Notes: generated by a model not told the origin, from the sequence alone. Counted from the stretch's first letter, positions 1 to 11,306 are shown. The stretch is 64,000 nt of DNA from Colletotrichum lupini (GCF_023278565.1 NC_064672.1:4588001-4652000), one strand, 5' to 3'. Numbers and translations are program-made.

Positions 1-570
1 ACACCCGTCCACCAGATCGACATGCGCCGCCGCCGACTCCTCCATCCAGAACTTCTGCGCGGCGAGCATGCTCTTCTCGTCGTAGCAGCCCGTGTGCGCC
101 AAGCTCTCGTCCCACCCGTCAAACGTGGACCGATCCTGCAGCGGCGCCTGGTCGACGAACACGAACCCCGCGAAATCCGCGCACCCGAAGAGCTCGACGT
201 ACGTCCAGAGCACCGCGGCGCCGATGGAGCAGCCGACGGGCACGATCTTGAGGTCGGGCGAGGCGGCGGCGCGCCGCAGGTGGTGGATTAGGTCGCGGAG
301 GTCGGCGGCCAGGCGGGCGACGTGGTAGCCGCCCTTTGTGCGGTCCGACTTTCCGTGGCCGCGCATGTCGGGCGCGACGACCCAAGTGTCCTTGGAGGCG
401 AGGGCATCGGAGTTGCGGTAGAAGTATTCTGAAGAGCCGCTGAAGCCGTGCATGAGGAGGATGCAGCGGGTTGCGGAGCTGGCGCCGGTGAGGGGCAGAG
501 AGGACTGAAAGGCGAGCTTGCAGCCGTCGTTTGCGCCGCAGTGGGCGTAGTGCATGCTGGAAGTCGCCAT
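1..570 (-). CDS. alpha/beta hydrolase, N-terminal 190 residues (gene runs off the left edge)
   Basis: An unbroken minus-strand frame runs from the ATG at 570 to the window edge, exactly 190 codons. It begins MATSSMHYAH. The alpha/beta hydrolase fold is visible in order: the oxyanion-hole region LLMHGFSGSS (residues 38-47), the strand and turn APDMRGHGKSD (66-76), the nucleophile elbow GCSIGA with Ser115 as predicted nucleophile (113-118), and FVFVDQAP (137-144), where Asp140 follows strand beta6. The catalytic His, and the usual position of the acid, lie beyond the edge. No signal peptide is seen, so the enzyme is probably intracellular. The fold covers esterases, lipases, epoxide hydrolases and haloperoxidase-like enzymes, and the visible part does not identify a substrate. 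Elbow GCSIG is a variant of the more common GHSxG. No intron is needed in the visible part. The next gene on the same strand ends 855 bases upstream. Confidence 0.88.
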   Translation of the reverse strand, partial: MATSSMHYAHCGANDGCKLAFQSSLPLTGASSATRCILLMHGFSGSSEYFYRNSDALASKDTWVVAPDMRGHGKSDRTKGGYHVARLAADLRDLIHHLRRAAASPDLKIVPVGCSIGAAVLWTYVELFGCADFAGFVFVDQAPLQDRSTFDGWDESLAHTGCYDEKSMLAAQKFWMEESAAAHVDLVDGC

Positions 571-1424
571 TTTCGGTGAGAGTAATGTGAGATTTGGTGA
601 GATAATTTGAGAGTGAATGAGATGTTTTCCCTCCTCGTCAGAAATAGTCGTTGGTGGTGAATTTGTTTTAAGGGGTCATATTGATTGCTCTGGATTGATA
701 GAACGGCGGGGACGTCATGGCGGGGGGATGTTTTCTGTTGGTGGGGCCGATGCGGGGGTTAATCGGCGGCCCGTGATAGCGGCGGCGATCCCCGTCCCCG
801 CTGCCGATAGCGCCGAAGTCTGATTTTATTTGAACAGTCCTCTTCCTCAGGCTTATTGGACTTCCTCACACTTTAGGAACATATAATTACAAACTGCTTC
901 TGAATTTCACATTTCACACTTCCTTTCTCTTGCATTTTCACTGGCGATGTACGGTCGTGAGACTAGTACTTGGTCAATATTATTTACTTGAGACATCAGA
1001 AGTTCCACTCGCAGCCATTTCCTTTGGTTTTAATCTCCTAGAGAAACGTCTCAGCCCAGCCCATAAGATGATCCAAACTTGTGCCGCTGCTGCTACCATT
1101 TCACCAATATAGGAAAACAAGTTGATTTATGTACGAATGTAATATGTATTTCAGAATTTTCGTTTACTATTCCTGAACTAAACACAAACAGCCCCTGGTC
1201 GTCGGTATGAAGCTTTTTTCCCACCAGAAAAGAACTTTGTACAACTTTCGCACAACACTCATGTACACAACTCTTTTCCTCCTATATACCAACACACACA
1301 CACATCTCGCCGTCGAATCCAGGGGAGGGCCGGTTCTAGAAGCCTAGAAACCGTCTCCCCTCATCTTAGGTAGCCCAAGCTCTAAGCTTCATCACCAACA
1401 AATGTCAGCGTGCTTTTTTTTTTT
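571..1424. other. intergenic spacer with the hydrolase promoter
   Basis: No supportable gene. Being upstream of the minus-strand hydrolase ATG at 570, the left part should hold its promoter and leader. The right part is downstream of the dioxygenase stop at 1425 and contains a short CA run near 1290-1304. An 11-T run lies close to the dioxygenase stop. Confidence 0.6.
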
Positions 1425-2594
1425 TCAAGCAGACGGGGTAGAGGTGGGCGGGGCACCCGGGGGAGCACCGGTAGGAAAGGTACCATTGGGAGGAGGGCCA
1501 CCGGGGCCGTCGCCGCCGCTGCTCTGGTCGACGCCGCCGCCCTCGTAGTAGTGCGCCGCGGCGCGGACCTCGTCGCTGTAGTCGGCCGTGGTGTCGATGC
1601 CGATGGTGATCCACATGAGGAGGCCGTCGTTGAGGTCCTCGCCGAGGCGGACGTACTTGAGGAAGGGGTCGTAGGCGGCGGTGGCCTCGCCGGCGGCGAT
1701 GCCGTCCTGGAGGTTGGTCGTGAGGGTCTGGGTGTTGCTGGTGTAGGGGGCCAGGGTCTCGACCTCGGAGATGAGGTCCTGGTCGAAGAAGAGCTGGCCA
1801 ATGTTGCGGGCGGTGCCGCCCTCGAAGGTGCCGTTGGGGAGGATGGTGGCGCCGTCGGTGGACATGATGTGGATGTGGGTGGCGCGGCCGGTGTAGTGGC
1901 CCGGGAAGACGTAGTCGAACTGGACGACGCCGTCCGAGTCGGACTTCTGGACGCCGCGGCCGTGGGTGGTGTTGAGGCCGCCTTGGCCCCGGGCGGAGAC
2001 GCCCGAGTAGACGCCGGTGGCGTTGCAGGCCCAGGCGTCAATGATTTGCTCGGGGACGGCGGTGCAGTCGTTGATGTCGACGAACTGAATATCGAGGTGG
2101 ACGGGGACGCCGGCCTGGCCGTCGGTGGTGTCGACGCGGATGAGCTCGCCCTCGACGTAGTAAGGGCCGATGGTGGTCAAGGGAACGAGGGCGCAGGTGG
2201 CGTTGGAACCAAAGATGTCCTCGAGAGGGGTGTCGAGGTTGTAGGCCTCGGTGGACTCGTGGTCGACGGCGGCCCACTTGACGAGGTCGGCCTGGGTGCG
2301 CTTCTGGTGCATCTTCTGATCGGTGAGGCCACGCTTCTCGCGGAGCATCTGGGCCATGTTGGCGCGGCGCTCGAGGGCGCGCTGCTTGAGGGCCAGGGCG
2401 GCAGGGGAGTTGGAGCAGGCGTCCAGGGCGCGCTTGCCGTGGACGGTGACGACGTCGCGGAGGACGATCTCTGCGGCAATCTCGTCGGTCGTGTGGCTGC
2501 CATGGGCTGCGACTGTCCCAATGAAGGGGGAGAGGGCCAGGGCCGCGGCGAGGGCGGAGCGGAGCGCCATGGTGATGAATCTCTGGATATTCAA
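1425..2594 (-). CDS. secreted intradiol ring-cleavage dioxygenase
   Basis: A single uninterrupted 389-codon frame. Enzymes of this family use non-haem Fe(III) to cleave catechol-type rings between the two hydroxyls. The four expected iron ligands are visible: Tyr146 in TIGPYYVEGE (141-150), and Tyr234, His240 and His242 in FPGHYTGRATHIH (230-242), with the conserved Arg237 between them. The N-terminus is a signal peptide: a hydrophobic stretch ends near TVAAHGSH (27-34), so the product should be secreted. This fits the fungal extracellular branch rather than the cytosolic catechol 1,2-dioxygenases. Translation could instead begin at Met9 (base 2570), which leaves a cleaner signal sequence of 381 residues in total. 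Residues 357-389 are a Gly/Pro/Ser/Thr-rich tail without an obvious GPI-anchor signal. Potential N-glycosylation sites include NATC (131), NATG (191), NTTH (208) and NGTF (254). The substrate is inferred only as an aromatic diol, for example from lignin or plant phenolics. Confidence 0.93.
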   Translation of the reverse strand: MNIQRFITMALRSALAAALALSPFIGTVAAHGSHTTDEIAAEIVLRDVVTVHGKRALDACSNSPAALALKQRALERRANMAQMLREKRGLTDQKMHQKRTQADLVKWAAVDHESTEAYNLDTPLEDIFGSNATCALVPLTTIGPYYVEGELIRVDTTDGQAGVPVHLDIQFVDINDCTAVPEQIIDAWACNATGVYSGVSARGQGGLNTTHGRGVQKSDSDGVVQFDYVFPGHYTGRATHIHIMSTDGATILPNGTFEGGTARNIGQLFFDQDLISEVETLAPYTSNTQTLTTNLQDGIAAGEATAAYDPFLKYVRLGEDLNDGLLMWITIGIDTTADYSDEVRAAAHYYEGGGVDQSSGGDGPGGPPPNGTFPTGAPPGAPPTSTPSA

Positions 2595-2988
2595 GGACGA
2601 GACGACGAGGGGTTGCTATCGAGTGAAGCAGACCACAGAAGTGTCAGGAGCAAGCTGGAAGAAGAGAAGGACTGATGGAGGTGAAGAGCCTGGTGAGAAG
2701 AAGGAGAGATATTTCGTCTTTCTGGCAGGAATCTTGACCTCCTCTTATATCATTCATCTTCTTGGCGTTTCCATGATCCATCTTGTTTCCTCCTTCCTGA
2801 TCCTGATGATCCCGTTAACGTCAACATCTTGGCATTGTCACGGCATTGCAACATACCCTACTCTCTCTGCTCCCCTTCATCTGGTCTCGAACAGCAGAGC
2901 TAACCCACCGGCCAACACCGTATCCCGGCACGACAAGTCGAGCACGGAGCACGCAAAAGCAACTACATTCCGTACCAAGTAAAGACTC

Positions 2989-3011
2989 TCGTCTCTCTCT
3001 CTCTCTCTCTC
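2989..3011 (+). repeat. (TC)n microsatellite
   Basis: Near-perfect CT dinucleotide run read directly from the sequence, in the spacer upstream of the dioxygenase gene. Confidence 0.85.
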
Positions 3012-4938
3012 CGTTTCGTTGGCGTTCCCCACACTCCCGCGCGCGGGCGCCTGGCGAGACATCGTCGTCACCTTCCCTCCCAGAGTCGTTTCGACCGGCG
3101 TATGAGGGGCGTGACAATGTCGTTCGGAGCCACTGTATGGTTTAGCCTCAAGCAAGGTACTCTGTAGTTGGGGGATGTAGTTTGGGATCGAGTTGGTTCC
3201 TACTCCTCCTCCTTCCCGGAGCGTTTACAAGGATACTACATAGTACCTTACTTGGAAACCTGGTCGTCCGCCACTCCGCGCGCACCGCGGAGCCAGGGGA
3301 TTTACACTACTGTGTAAGGTTAATAGAGACCAGAGAGTGGCGGCTTTTCTGCGAGTGACGGGCTAGGAAGCGCGAACGGCCGATGGTCGCAAGGGTCGGG
3401 GGGTTATTCGGACGTCCAAGACATGCGTCATCCAATCAAGGCAGAGGCAATTCCAATTGCATTGCGTTGGGTCATTTGGCAAAAACACAAAAAATGTGAC
3501 GGTCCTGGTTCTCTTCTCCCGTTCCGCAATGTGCGTGTGTGGTTCAATTGTCAAGGTACGGTGGTACGGGGATCGGGGTGTGAGTGGGGTCCTTTGGGAA
3601 ACCCCCGGGGAGCGGCGGTTTGGGATGGCGTATCCGGAATGTGGGCAACGGCCGGGAAGTGGTTACGTGGCTCGGCCGAAAACTCCTAGGGCCACAAACA
3701 AAAGAACAGTGACAGTCCCTTCTCGACTCCTGCAGATGGAACCAAACCGCGAACAGGAGGATACGTTTGGATCAAGGAGGAAGGAGGATAGTGCTCCCTT
3801 TTTCCCCATGACGCGGCCCGACACTCTGCCAAGAGATCTCTTGACCAAAGGCGTACAGACGTGCCTGGAGATCCAATTTGGGTGGGTTTCATCTTTCGGA
3901 GCTTTGAGGAGGTAAGGCAAAGTCCAGGAATCCAGCGACTCCAGCCTGACCAAGCATACTGCAGTATTAAACGACTACTTCGGAATGGTTGCGATTCCCG
4001 GTAGTTATGGTTGTGGAGCCGGCCGTCGATGAGCCTCCGGTGGCATGCAGAAAGCATCCGCACCTCAAAGCCACTTATGCTTGAATGCTGTCCGTCCCCC
4101 TAGCACCAACCCTTGAAAAGTGGGATTTGCAATCAATGGCGGCCGCGTCATGGGCGAATGAGAACGGCAGTGAATGTAATGAACGACGTTGTATGGCGAT
4201 GCGGAGACGGCAGCTAGTTCTCCTGGCCTGCCTACCTTGGGCCTTAGGTGAATATGGTGGATAATACCCGTAGTCTAGATGTACAGTAGTCTGTAATCTG
4301 TATGGCTTGCGTGATCGTGATATGGATTCCGTCCGGCCTATCCACAAAAGAGGAATCCGGAAGATGGGCATCGAGGATGGAAAGTGGTAATGGCGTCCGA
4401 ACCCGTTCAAGCTTATTGGAGATCCCTATCAACGATTCAATGCTCCCCGTTGATCGAAGAGGAGTCAATGCGACTCTGCTCCCCCCTTCCTTCTCCAGTT
4501 CGAACTCTGGACGTGCTTCCAGACCCAATGACTTCACAGGAGCGGCGAGCTTCCTTCACCGAAAGTCCACCTTGGAGGATCTAGAGCTCTGAAAGAACCT
4601 GGGAACTCGCCCACATTACTTTAACCTCCTTCCAATCTGTGCGGCCGGCCCCAGAAGCCGGCCAGAGATAACCTCGGCCGCCCACCATCTCTGTCCACCT
4701 TTCGCCCACCTTTTGACCCCCTCCAAGGCCCAGCCCCCTCTTGGATCGCCTGTTCCTTGACGTGCTTCACATGTCTAAGCAGGCACGATTCCTTCAAACT
4801 TGCCCTCGGGAGAAATGATGTATTCAAACAAGTGCCTGTCGCCCACATCGGTAAGTAAGTACACATCCCGAAGAGAAAAAAACTTGGCAAAAGACACAAA
4901 AGAATTTTGTTGACCACTACGCAGTTCGGCCAACGCCG

Positions 4939-4980
4939 CTCTCCCTCTCTGTCTCTCTCTCTCTCCCTCTCTCTCACTCA
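4939..4980 (+). repeat. interrupted (TC)n microsatellite just beyond the dehydrogenase stop codon
   Basis: An interrupted CT run directly downstream of the minus-strand short-chain dehydrogenase stop at 4985. In the mRNA it would be a GA-rich stretch at the start of the 3-prime UTR. Confidence 0.8.
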
Positions 4981-4984
4981 CACA

Positions 4985-6023
4985 TCACGCAAGCTTCCCA
5001 ACTACGTACGGATGTCCCGCGCTCAACCCGCCATCGACAGCCCACGCCTGCCCGTTGACGTAGCTGCTCTCGTCGCTGCCCAAGAACAGCGCCACCCGCG
5101 CAATCTCGTCGGCGTGCCCGCCGCGCTTCATCGGGTTGATCTGCCCGATCCGACCCGTCGTGCCGCGGGCGCGCGCCTGGTCCCACATCTGCGACGTCAT
5201 GCCCGTCTCGATGAGGCCCGGGCAGATGGCGTTGACGCGGACGTTCGTGCCGGCCGCCTGGTACGCGCACGTCTGCGCGACGGAGATGACGGCCGCTTTG
5301 GCCGCCGAGTACGGCGTCGTGCCGGCGTTGGAGCGGATGCCGGCTACGGAGGCGGTGAGGATGACGCTACCGCCCGGGGTGGGCTTGTCTGCCGAGGTCT
5401 TGCGCATGGCGGGGGCGGAGTGCTTGGCGGCAAGGAAGACGCTGTTGTTGTTTTTTTGTTAGCACAAGAGGTGTCAGAGGCAAGTAGGTACACTCACCTC
5501 AACGTATTCGTCCGCAGGTTCTGCATAAAGTCATCCGACGAGATATCGGTAAACAGGTTATGAGGTCCGGTAATACCGGCATTGGCGAAGAAGATATCCA
5601 GTCTGCCGTACGTTGTCATGGCGTGGGCAACGACCTCCTTGACGGCGCTCTCCTCGGCAGCGTCGAATTGGCGGGTGTGGACCTCGACCTTGGGGTACAG
5701 CTTATTGAGCTCCTTCTTGTGAGAGGCGAGGTTGTCGTCGGCGTAATCGCAAATGTAGATGGCGCGGGCGCCGTTCTCGGCGAATTGATGTGCTGACGCG
5801 CGACCGATACCCATGAGAGAGTTTGCGCCTGGGGTTCGATTGTCAGTCTGTCTACTGCTGCCACCGCCGCCGCTGCTGCGTGACGTGCGTTCGACTAACC
5901 TGTAATAATCACGACCTTGCCAGGTACCCGAGGCGCCGCAGACGGCCCGGCAATCTTGACAGGAGGAGGGGCATCGAGCTGCTTGCCCAGAGCCTGAAGC
6001 CGTTCCGACGCCTTGTCCGACAT
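4985..6023 (-). CDS. short-chain dehydrogenase/reductase (SDR), three exons
   Basis: Spliced CDS: complement of 4985..5441, 5498..5828 and 5900..6023, giving 303 residues. Intron 5829..5899 has a GTTAGT donor and a CTGAC branch. Intron 5442..5497 has a GTGAGT donor and a TGCTAAC branch. The Rossmann glycine motif straddles the first junction as TGANSLMGIG (41-50), two residues longer than classical TGxxxGIG. Other motifs are the acidic ICDYAD after strand beta2 (67-72), FANAGITG (122-129), the active-site Ser183 in ILTASVAG, Tyr196 and Lys200 in PYSAAKAA, and NAICPGLIETGM, then the C-terminal AVDGG. The S-x12-Y-x3-K spacing is canonical, so the oxidoreductase should be active. Asp69 suggests a preference for NAD over NADP, which is an inference. 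No signal peptide or targeting sequence is evident. The substrate is unknown. The start ATG at 6023 was chosen because it gives a continuous SDR N-terminus; a longer His-rich frame upstream is out of frame. Confidence 0.92.
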
Positions 6024-7280
6024 GGTGGCGGTGCTGCTGATGGTGATGATGGGGTTTCGATTGATGGATAAATGAGGTCAATTCAGCCAGGAAAGAACTA
6101 ATTTACACGAAAGAAGACGGGGAAACAAGGCGGGCAGCTTATTTGGATATAATGATTAAATGGCAATGCAAATATGCGGCGCAGGCTGTACAGATATGTT
6201 AAAGATTGATTTAAAATGCGGAGGAACAGGACGAGCAGGGAGCGGGAGGAGGAGAAATGACGATGCGGAGGCCGAGGGAGCTCTAGCTTGAATTGGGGAC
6301 CGAACCGAGGCTCACCGGGGAATTCGAAAGCTCCCCCCAGCTGCCAACCAAGCACCACAGTATATTGGGGAAACAACGTACCCCGCCAAATTGGTGCCGC
6401 TGCCGATGGGGTCTTTTACCCCAGATGTTAGTGGAGGACACAATCCCCGGCCCGGCTCTAGACCACTTCTCCCGCTGTGGGCTGCCCCTTTCTCAAGTCC
6501 ATCGCTATCTGCCAACCACTAAGGGTCGTTGTGCTCTTTGCATTCGATATCCGTCCATTGCCAGGTCATCCCACTTGGACCAGACGGCCAGTAACCTTGG
6601 CGGTCAACCAGGAAAAAAGTTGATCGTCGGTTTCCAACAAACCTGACAGAGCCTCAACATCAAGCAATAGATTGGACAGTCACGATCTTGGGCTGCTCTA
6701 TCAGCGTACGGGGCAATGCTTCATTTACATAATTCTACAAACGATATAATACACTCAATCAAGTGGCCGCACTCTACAGAGTCCAGCCGCTGCCGATCCC
6801 GTTAAAGTAGAGAACGGTCCGCTTGCGTCGCTGTGATGGGGAGTTTCAAAACCCCAACAGAGTCGGTCTTGCCCTCCCTGTATAGCCAACCCAATCTATG
6901 TCCGAGGCCGACGCCCTAATTCGCGAAGGCGTATCAAAGCCCCAGGTGAGGGGAGAGTGTTATTCGTGCGCACAGCGGATCTTACGAGAGACCCTGCTGC
7001 TTTTCTTCGCCTTTGGCCAGTAGCACGTTGACCAAGCTGTGTTGGCCAAAGCCAGGCCTGTCTCGTTTTTCCTGGTTATCCTCCAAAAGGCAAATGAAAT
7101 CGCAAATTCTTTAATTTCTGGTAAACGCCTGCCATGCTGTACCGTAAAATGATACATTGTAAGTCCATGCGAGTGCCTCCCAACGGGCCGCGACTCGGCC
7201 CTCGCACTACCGCATGCTAACCGTGAAAACAAAATGTGTTGATAATGGTCCTGACCAGAGTCACGTACGGTAAGCTCCGG
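6024..7280. other. intergenic region between the SDR and Yme1 genes
   Basis: No gene that I can support. The left part must contain the promoter and leader of the SDR gene, and the right part the 3-prime UTR of the protease gene. Small ORFs in this interval show no domain and overlap on both strands. Confidence 0.55.
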
Positions 7281-9631
7281 TCATGACTTCTGGTTGGATC
7301 CAGGAGCGATGCCACCCGTAGAAGTCGCAGGTGGCGGTGGCGCCGGCGGAGGCGTAGCGGGTCCGGCAGGAGGAGGGAACGGCGGGGGAATCGTCTGACC
7401 GATATCAACGCCCGAGCTTGCAGGCACCTTCATAGGGCCTTGAGGCATGGGCGTGCGGTCAAGAAGCTTCTCGCCGCGAATGACCTTCTCTACCTCGTTC
7501 TTGTCCAGCGTCTCGTACTCGACGAGGGCCTTGGCCAGGAGATCGAGCTCCTTGCGCCTTGATGTGAGCAGCTCGCGCACCTTTTCGTATGACTCCGTCA
7601 AGGTACGCTGCACTTCGGACTCGATGAGAGCCTTGGTCTCTGAGCTGAGCTGGTTGTAGCGCTCGCCGTACTCCACGGGGCCGAGCTTCGCAGACATGCC
7701 GTACAGAGCGACCATCTGGAAAGCCAGGTTTGTGGCATTCTTGAGATCCTGCTTACGGTTAGTGCCAATCCCACAAGTCAATGTCGAGGTTAACTTACGC
7801 TTGAGACACCGGTGGTCACCTTGTCGGTGCCATAGACCAGCTCTTCGGCGAGCTTTCCGCCCAGAGAGGTCTCAATCAGACTCTTGAGGTCCCTCGTCGT
7901 GTACGAATACTTGTCCATCTCAGGAAGGTGTGCAGTGTGTCCGAGACTCTGGCCGCGAGGCAAAATGGTAACCTTGTAAAGCTTGTTGGGACCGCTCTCA
8001 TGGTAGAAAGACACCAAGGCGTGACCGGCCTCGTGATAGGCAGTCATCTCCTTCTCCTTCTGACTGATGACCATGCTCTTCTTCTCCGCACCCATGATGA
8101 CCTTGTCCTTGGCCCACTCGAAATCCGTCATGGAGACGGCAGCATTCTTGAGCCTGCTGGCGCGGACGGCAGCCTGGTTGACAATGTTCTCGAGCTCGGC
8201 ACCAGAGAGGCCGCCAGTGCTGGAAGCAATGGCCTCAAAGTTGATCTCGGGGGCGGCCTTGATCTTCTTGGCATGGTACTTGAGGATCTCAATACGGCCG
8301 CGGACATCAGGCAGGGGAACGGTCACGTGGCGGTCAAAACGTCCAGGTCGGGTAAGAGCCTTGTCGAGAAGTTCCGGGAAATTAGTGGCAGCGATGATGA
8401 CGACACCGCTGTTCTGCTCGAAACCGTCCAGTTCCGTCAAGAGCTGGTTGAGCGTCTGCTTGTGGTAGGCGGCATCCCTAGTATTGCGGCGTCCACCAAT
8501 GGCGTCGAGCTCGTCGATGAAGATGATGGCGGGAGACTTGGACTTGGCGGAAGCGAAGAGATCGCGGACGCGCTTGGCACCGACACCGACGTAGACCTCG
8601 TCGAATTCACTGCCAGACATGTAGAAGAAAGGGACGCCAGCTTCACCGGCAACGGCGCGGGCCAAGAGAGTTTTACCAGTACCGGGGGGTCCAACCATCA
8701 GGATACCCTTGGGAAGCTTGCCGCCGAGGGTGGAGAACTTGTCGGGGTTGCGGAGGAAGTCGACCAGCTCTTGGAGCTCATCCTTGGCCTCATCGGCGCC
8801 GTGCACGTCTGCGAAACGGGTAGTCTGGTTCTCGGCCTTGGCCTCGCTGTCCACTTTGCCACCGGGTCGCTTGAAGAGGTTGAGACCCTCGACCAGCATC
8901 GTGACGACGACCAAGCTGAGATACGTGAAGAGACAAAACCACAAGACGAACTTGACCCAGCGGAAGATGACGCCACCGAATGACTCGTCTACAACAACGT
9001 GCAGCGGGCTGGTCGGGAGGCCATTGCCCTGGACCTTTGCGGTAGCCATGTTCGAGTCGCGCGACCTCGCAGCCAGAGCCTGGCCAACAGCTTGCAGCTG
9101 CGCCTGGCTCAGGTTCCCGGGGGACTGCTGGTTCAACTCCTGGCCGCCGAGCGTGCCGACATTGCCAAAGGCGGAGGGCAGGTGGTCGTGACCACCCATC
9201 CCGCCGACGGCGCCGGTGCTCTGCATGCCAATCGCCTGCGCATATGCCTGATCCACCGCATCGTTTCTCGCGAACCGGCCAGAGTTGTAGCGCTCGATGA
9301 CGATGGCGGGCATGTTGGCCTTGAGGAGGAGCTGGTAGAATGCGTTCTGCGCGGTCGCGCTGCCGGGGTTCCTGTTCGCTGCCGACTCTCTCGTGGCGAG
9401 AAGGTTGCGCGAGATGGCATTGTTGGTTCCAAAGAGTCTGTACTGATGTTGCTGTTGCTGGAGCTGGAGGGCGAGGCCCAGGCCGGGGGTCCGAGTGAAG
9501 GCGGTGGCGGTCGGGCGAGCGGAGGAGGTCGCGAGCCGGAGGACGGACTGCATCGTCGCGGGCTGCATCGTTGCCCGTCGGAGCAGTGGGCTGGTCGCAC
9601 TTAGCGCCAGCGCTGCTGGGCGTAAGGCCAT
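7281..9631 (-). CDS. YME1: mitochondrial inner-membrane i-AAA protease Yme1
   Basis: Two exons, complement of 7281..7748 and 7799..9631, encode 766 residues, close to yeast and human Yme1 proteins. Intron 7749..7798 (GTAAGT, CACTAAC, CAG) is in phase 0. The Arg/Ser-rich, acid-poor N-terminus fits a mitochondrial presequence. A fungal N-domain lies at about 90-135. The single membrane span at about 221-247 (core [19 protein letters not shown]) distinguishes i-AAA from the two-span m-AAA proteases. The AAA domain has Walker A GPPGTGKT (314-321), Walker [13 protein letters not shown] (369-380), and the second region of homology ending RPGRFDR. The M41 metalloprotease site is HEAGH (533-537), with the third zinc ligand predicted as Asp612, the first codon of exon 2. 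The C-terminus is a Pro-rich tail. Known role of the family: ATP-dependent turnover of inner-membrane and intermembrane-space proteins, with the catalytic domain facing the intermembrane space. Confidence 0.97.
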
Positions 9632-10429
9632 GATGCCTTTGGGGTAGCCGGGAAGGCGCGGTGTAGGCTGGAGCGCGTATTCGTCAGAGCAGATGGTTTT
9701 GCTTGATGCCGAGCTGGTGATGGTAACAAAGGGTTCTGCAGAGGGGCACTCCCCTTACGAGACCGAAAAGGGGAAAAGGAAAAGAAAAGAAAAGGCTTCT
9801 TCAGTTACCATCGACGTCGTATGTGCAGGTGTGATGAAGATGACATGGTTCGCGCCGAGGGTTGACTCGTCGTCTTGTTGAGAGCGGCGACGGGGCGGCG
9901 GGATATGGATACGTTGAGGCGAAATGCGCTACGGATACCTTAGCTGACGTTATTCATTGACCACGACATTGCGGTGCTGCCTTCCGAGTTTTTCCCTGCC
10001 GAAGCGCCGCGACCGGGGAAAGCAGCAAGGCCCAGGTCCATACTCCACGTGACGTCGATGAGATTCTAGAATGTCGTGACTTGTCGGTGCCAGGGAAAGA
10101 CCGATCCGACGAATGATGACAAAGCCTTTGGGGTCCATTGGAGACGAGCAGGGGCATAATTCAACCTCATGTCATTGGTTAATAATCAGAAGTTCAACTA
10201 CACCAGTTTCTCTCTCTCAGCATTGAAGGTGATCGTAGTTTGACCTCGAGTTGACCAGAATCCCAGTATCGATGTTTCATTATTTCTGGATTTAATATCT
10301 GATTCAATCTAGGAAAGACTCTCCATCTCTCGCGAATTTCCGGTGCGAAGTCACCTCTGTCAGTATATGCTCTCCCAGGATGTCGGAAATAAGCAACATG
10401 ATTGGCCAATAAGGTTCTAGCCAATCATA
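9632..10429. other. Yme1 upstream region
   Basis: Upstream of the minus-strand Yme1 ATG, so promoter and leader sequence are expected here. No gene is seen. It contains one exact TACGGATAC motif (9930-9938), the only copy outside the central gene-free region. Confidence 0.55.
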
Positions 10430-11306
10430 AAATTCCCTCTCTCTCCCCATTCAGACCCCCAGAAACACATCGCCAGAAGCAGCTGGCTGAGGAATGGAAA
10501 TGGATGTATTCTTCCGCATGCAGAGCAAACAACTGCAGATCAATTTTTTTTTGGATTAAGCGCCCTTTCCCCCATGAGTTGGTAACTGTAAACGCCCTCC
10601 TTCTTCGCCCATTTCCCTCATTCCCATCATCCATTAGCAAACCCCCCTCTCTTCCTCCGTTCTTCTTCTTCTTCCCTTCTCAACGAAGCCGGGTCTTGAA
10701 ATCTCCGTCAGCACCGTCCACCGATTTCTCACATCAGCAGCACCGGGCGAAGAATAAACCCACGAGGCTGCGACGGTCTCTCATATTTTCACACCTGATA
10801 TGAGCATCACTGGGTAGCGCGGATATCCCGGAGATCAGCGCATCTCACGAGCGGATCATCCGGGCTCAGACTTTCTATAGAATCCCCCAGTTATACCTTT
10901 ACAAACCTCCAGCTCTTCGTCTCTCGAGCATCCAACACTTCGTCGCCAGTCGCACGGGACGATAACTCAATCCTCCTCTTTACCGACTCAAAATACCTCC
11001 ATGGCCGAAGAAGAAAAACAGCCATGAAATGCCAAGACCATTAATACATCTATTCAGCTCAACTCAGTTCAGCTCTCATCTCCATTCACCATATCAGACG
11101 ATCTGCATCCCCAGCTACCAGAATAGCCCGTCCTGTCCTCCCAAGCGCACGACTTACAACGCCGTCTCTTATCACCACCCTCACGCATCTCATCTCACCT
11201 TACCCGACCGAATCTCCCAATTCAGGCTGCAAACAATTTACCCATCGGAACCAAAGAATCTCAACACCACTACCACCGACACCAACACCAACAAATACGA
11301 ACAATC
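10430..11306 (+). promoter_or_regulatory. pyrimidine-rich candidate promoter and leader for a plus-strand transcript
   Basis: The plus strand is CT-rich from about 10,430 and ends in an A/C-rich stretch (CACCAACACCAACAAATACG) directly before an ATG at 11307. In filamentous ascomycetes this order, with a CT block followed by a CAA-rich leader and ATG, is typical of a transcribed gene. Both neighbouring recognised genes read the other way, so this signal is not explained by them. This is an inference from composition only. Confidence 0.3.

Larger units (their letters stand above)
2595..4984. other. 2.4-kb intergenic region
   Basis: No ORF here has a recognisable domain, and those found overlap each other on opposite strands. 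The left end should hold the dioxygenase promoter, since that gene reads leftwards from 2594. Pyrimidine microsatellites lie at about 2989-3011 and 4939-4975. Short repeats of the type AGTACCTTACTT occur near 3235-3250, a kind of sequence common in promoters of filamentous ascomycetes. Confidence 0.55.

Noticed and set aside
1410..2675. 421-codon plus-strand frame opposite the dioxygenase
   Set aside because: It is the antisense shadow of the dioxygenase coding frame, is rich in Gly, Val and Asp as expected from such a shadow, and has no domain. The minus strand carries the iron-ligand motifs.
3980..4015. tRNA T-arm-like sequence (GGTTGCGATTCCCGG)
   Set aside because: It has an extra base in the loop motif, and no acceptor stem, D-arm or anticodon arm could be placed around it.
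7928..8983. 351-codon plus-strand frame opposite Yme1
   Set aside because: It mirrors the AAA domain exactly and encodes no recognisable motif. The minus-strand product has complete Walker, SRH and HEAGH motifs.
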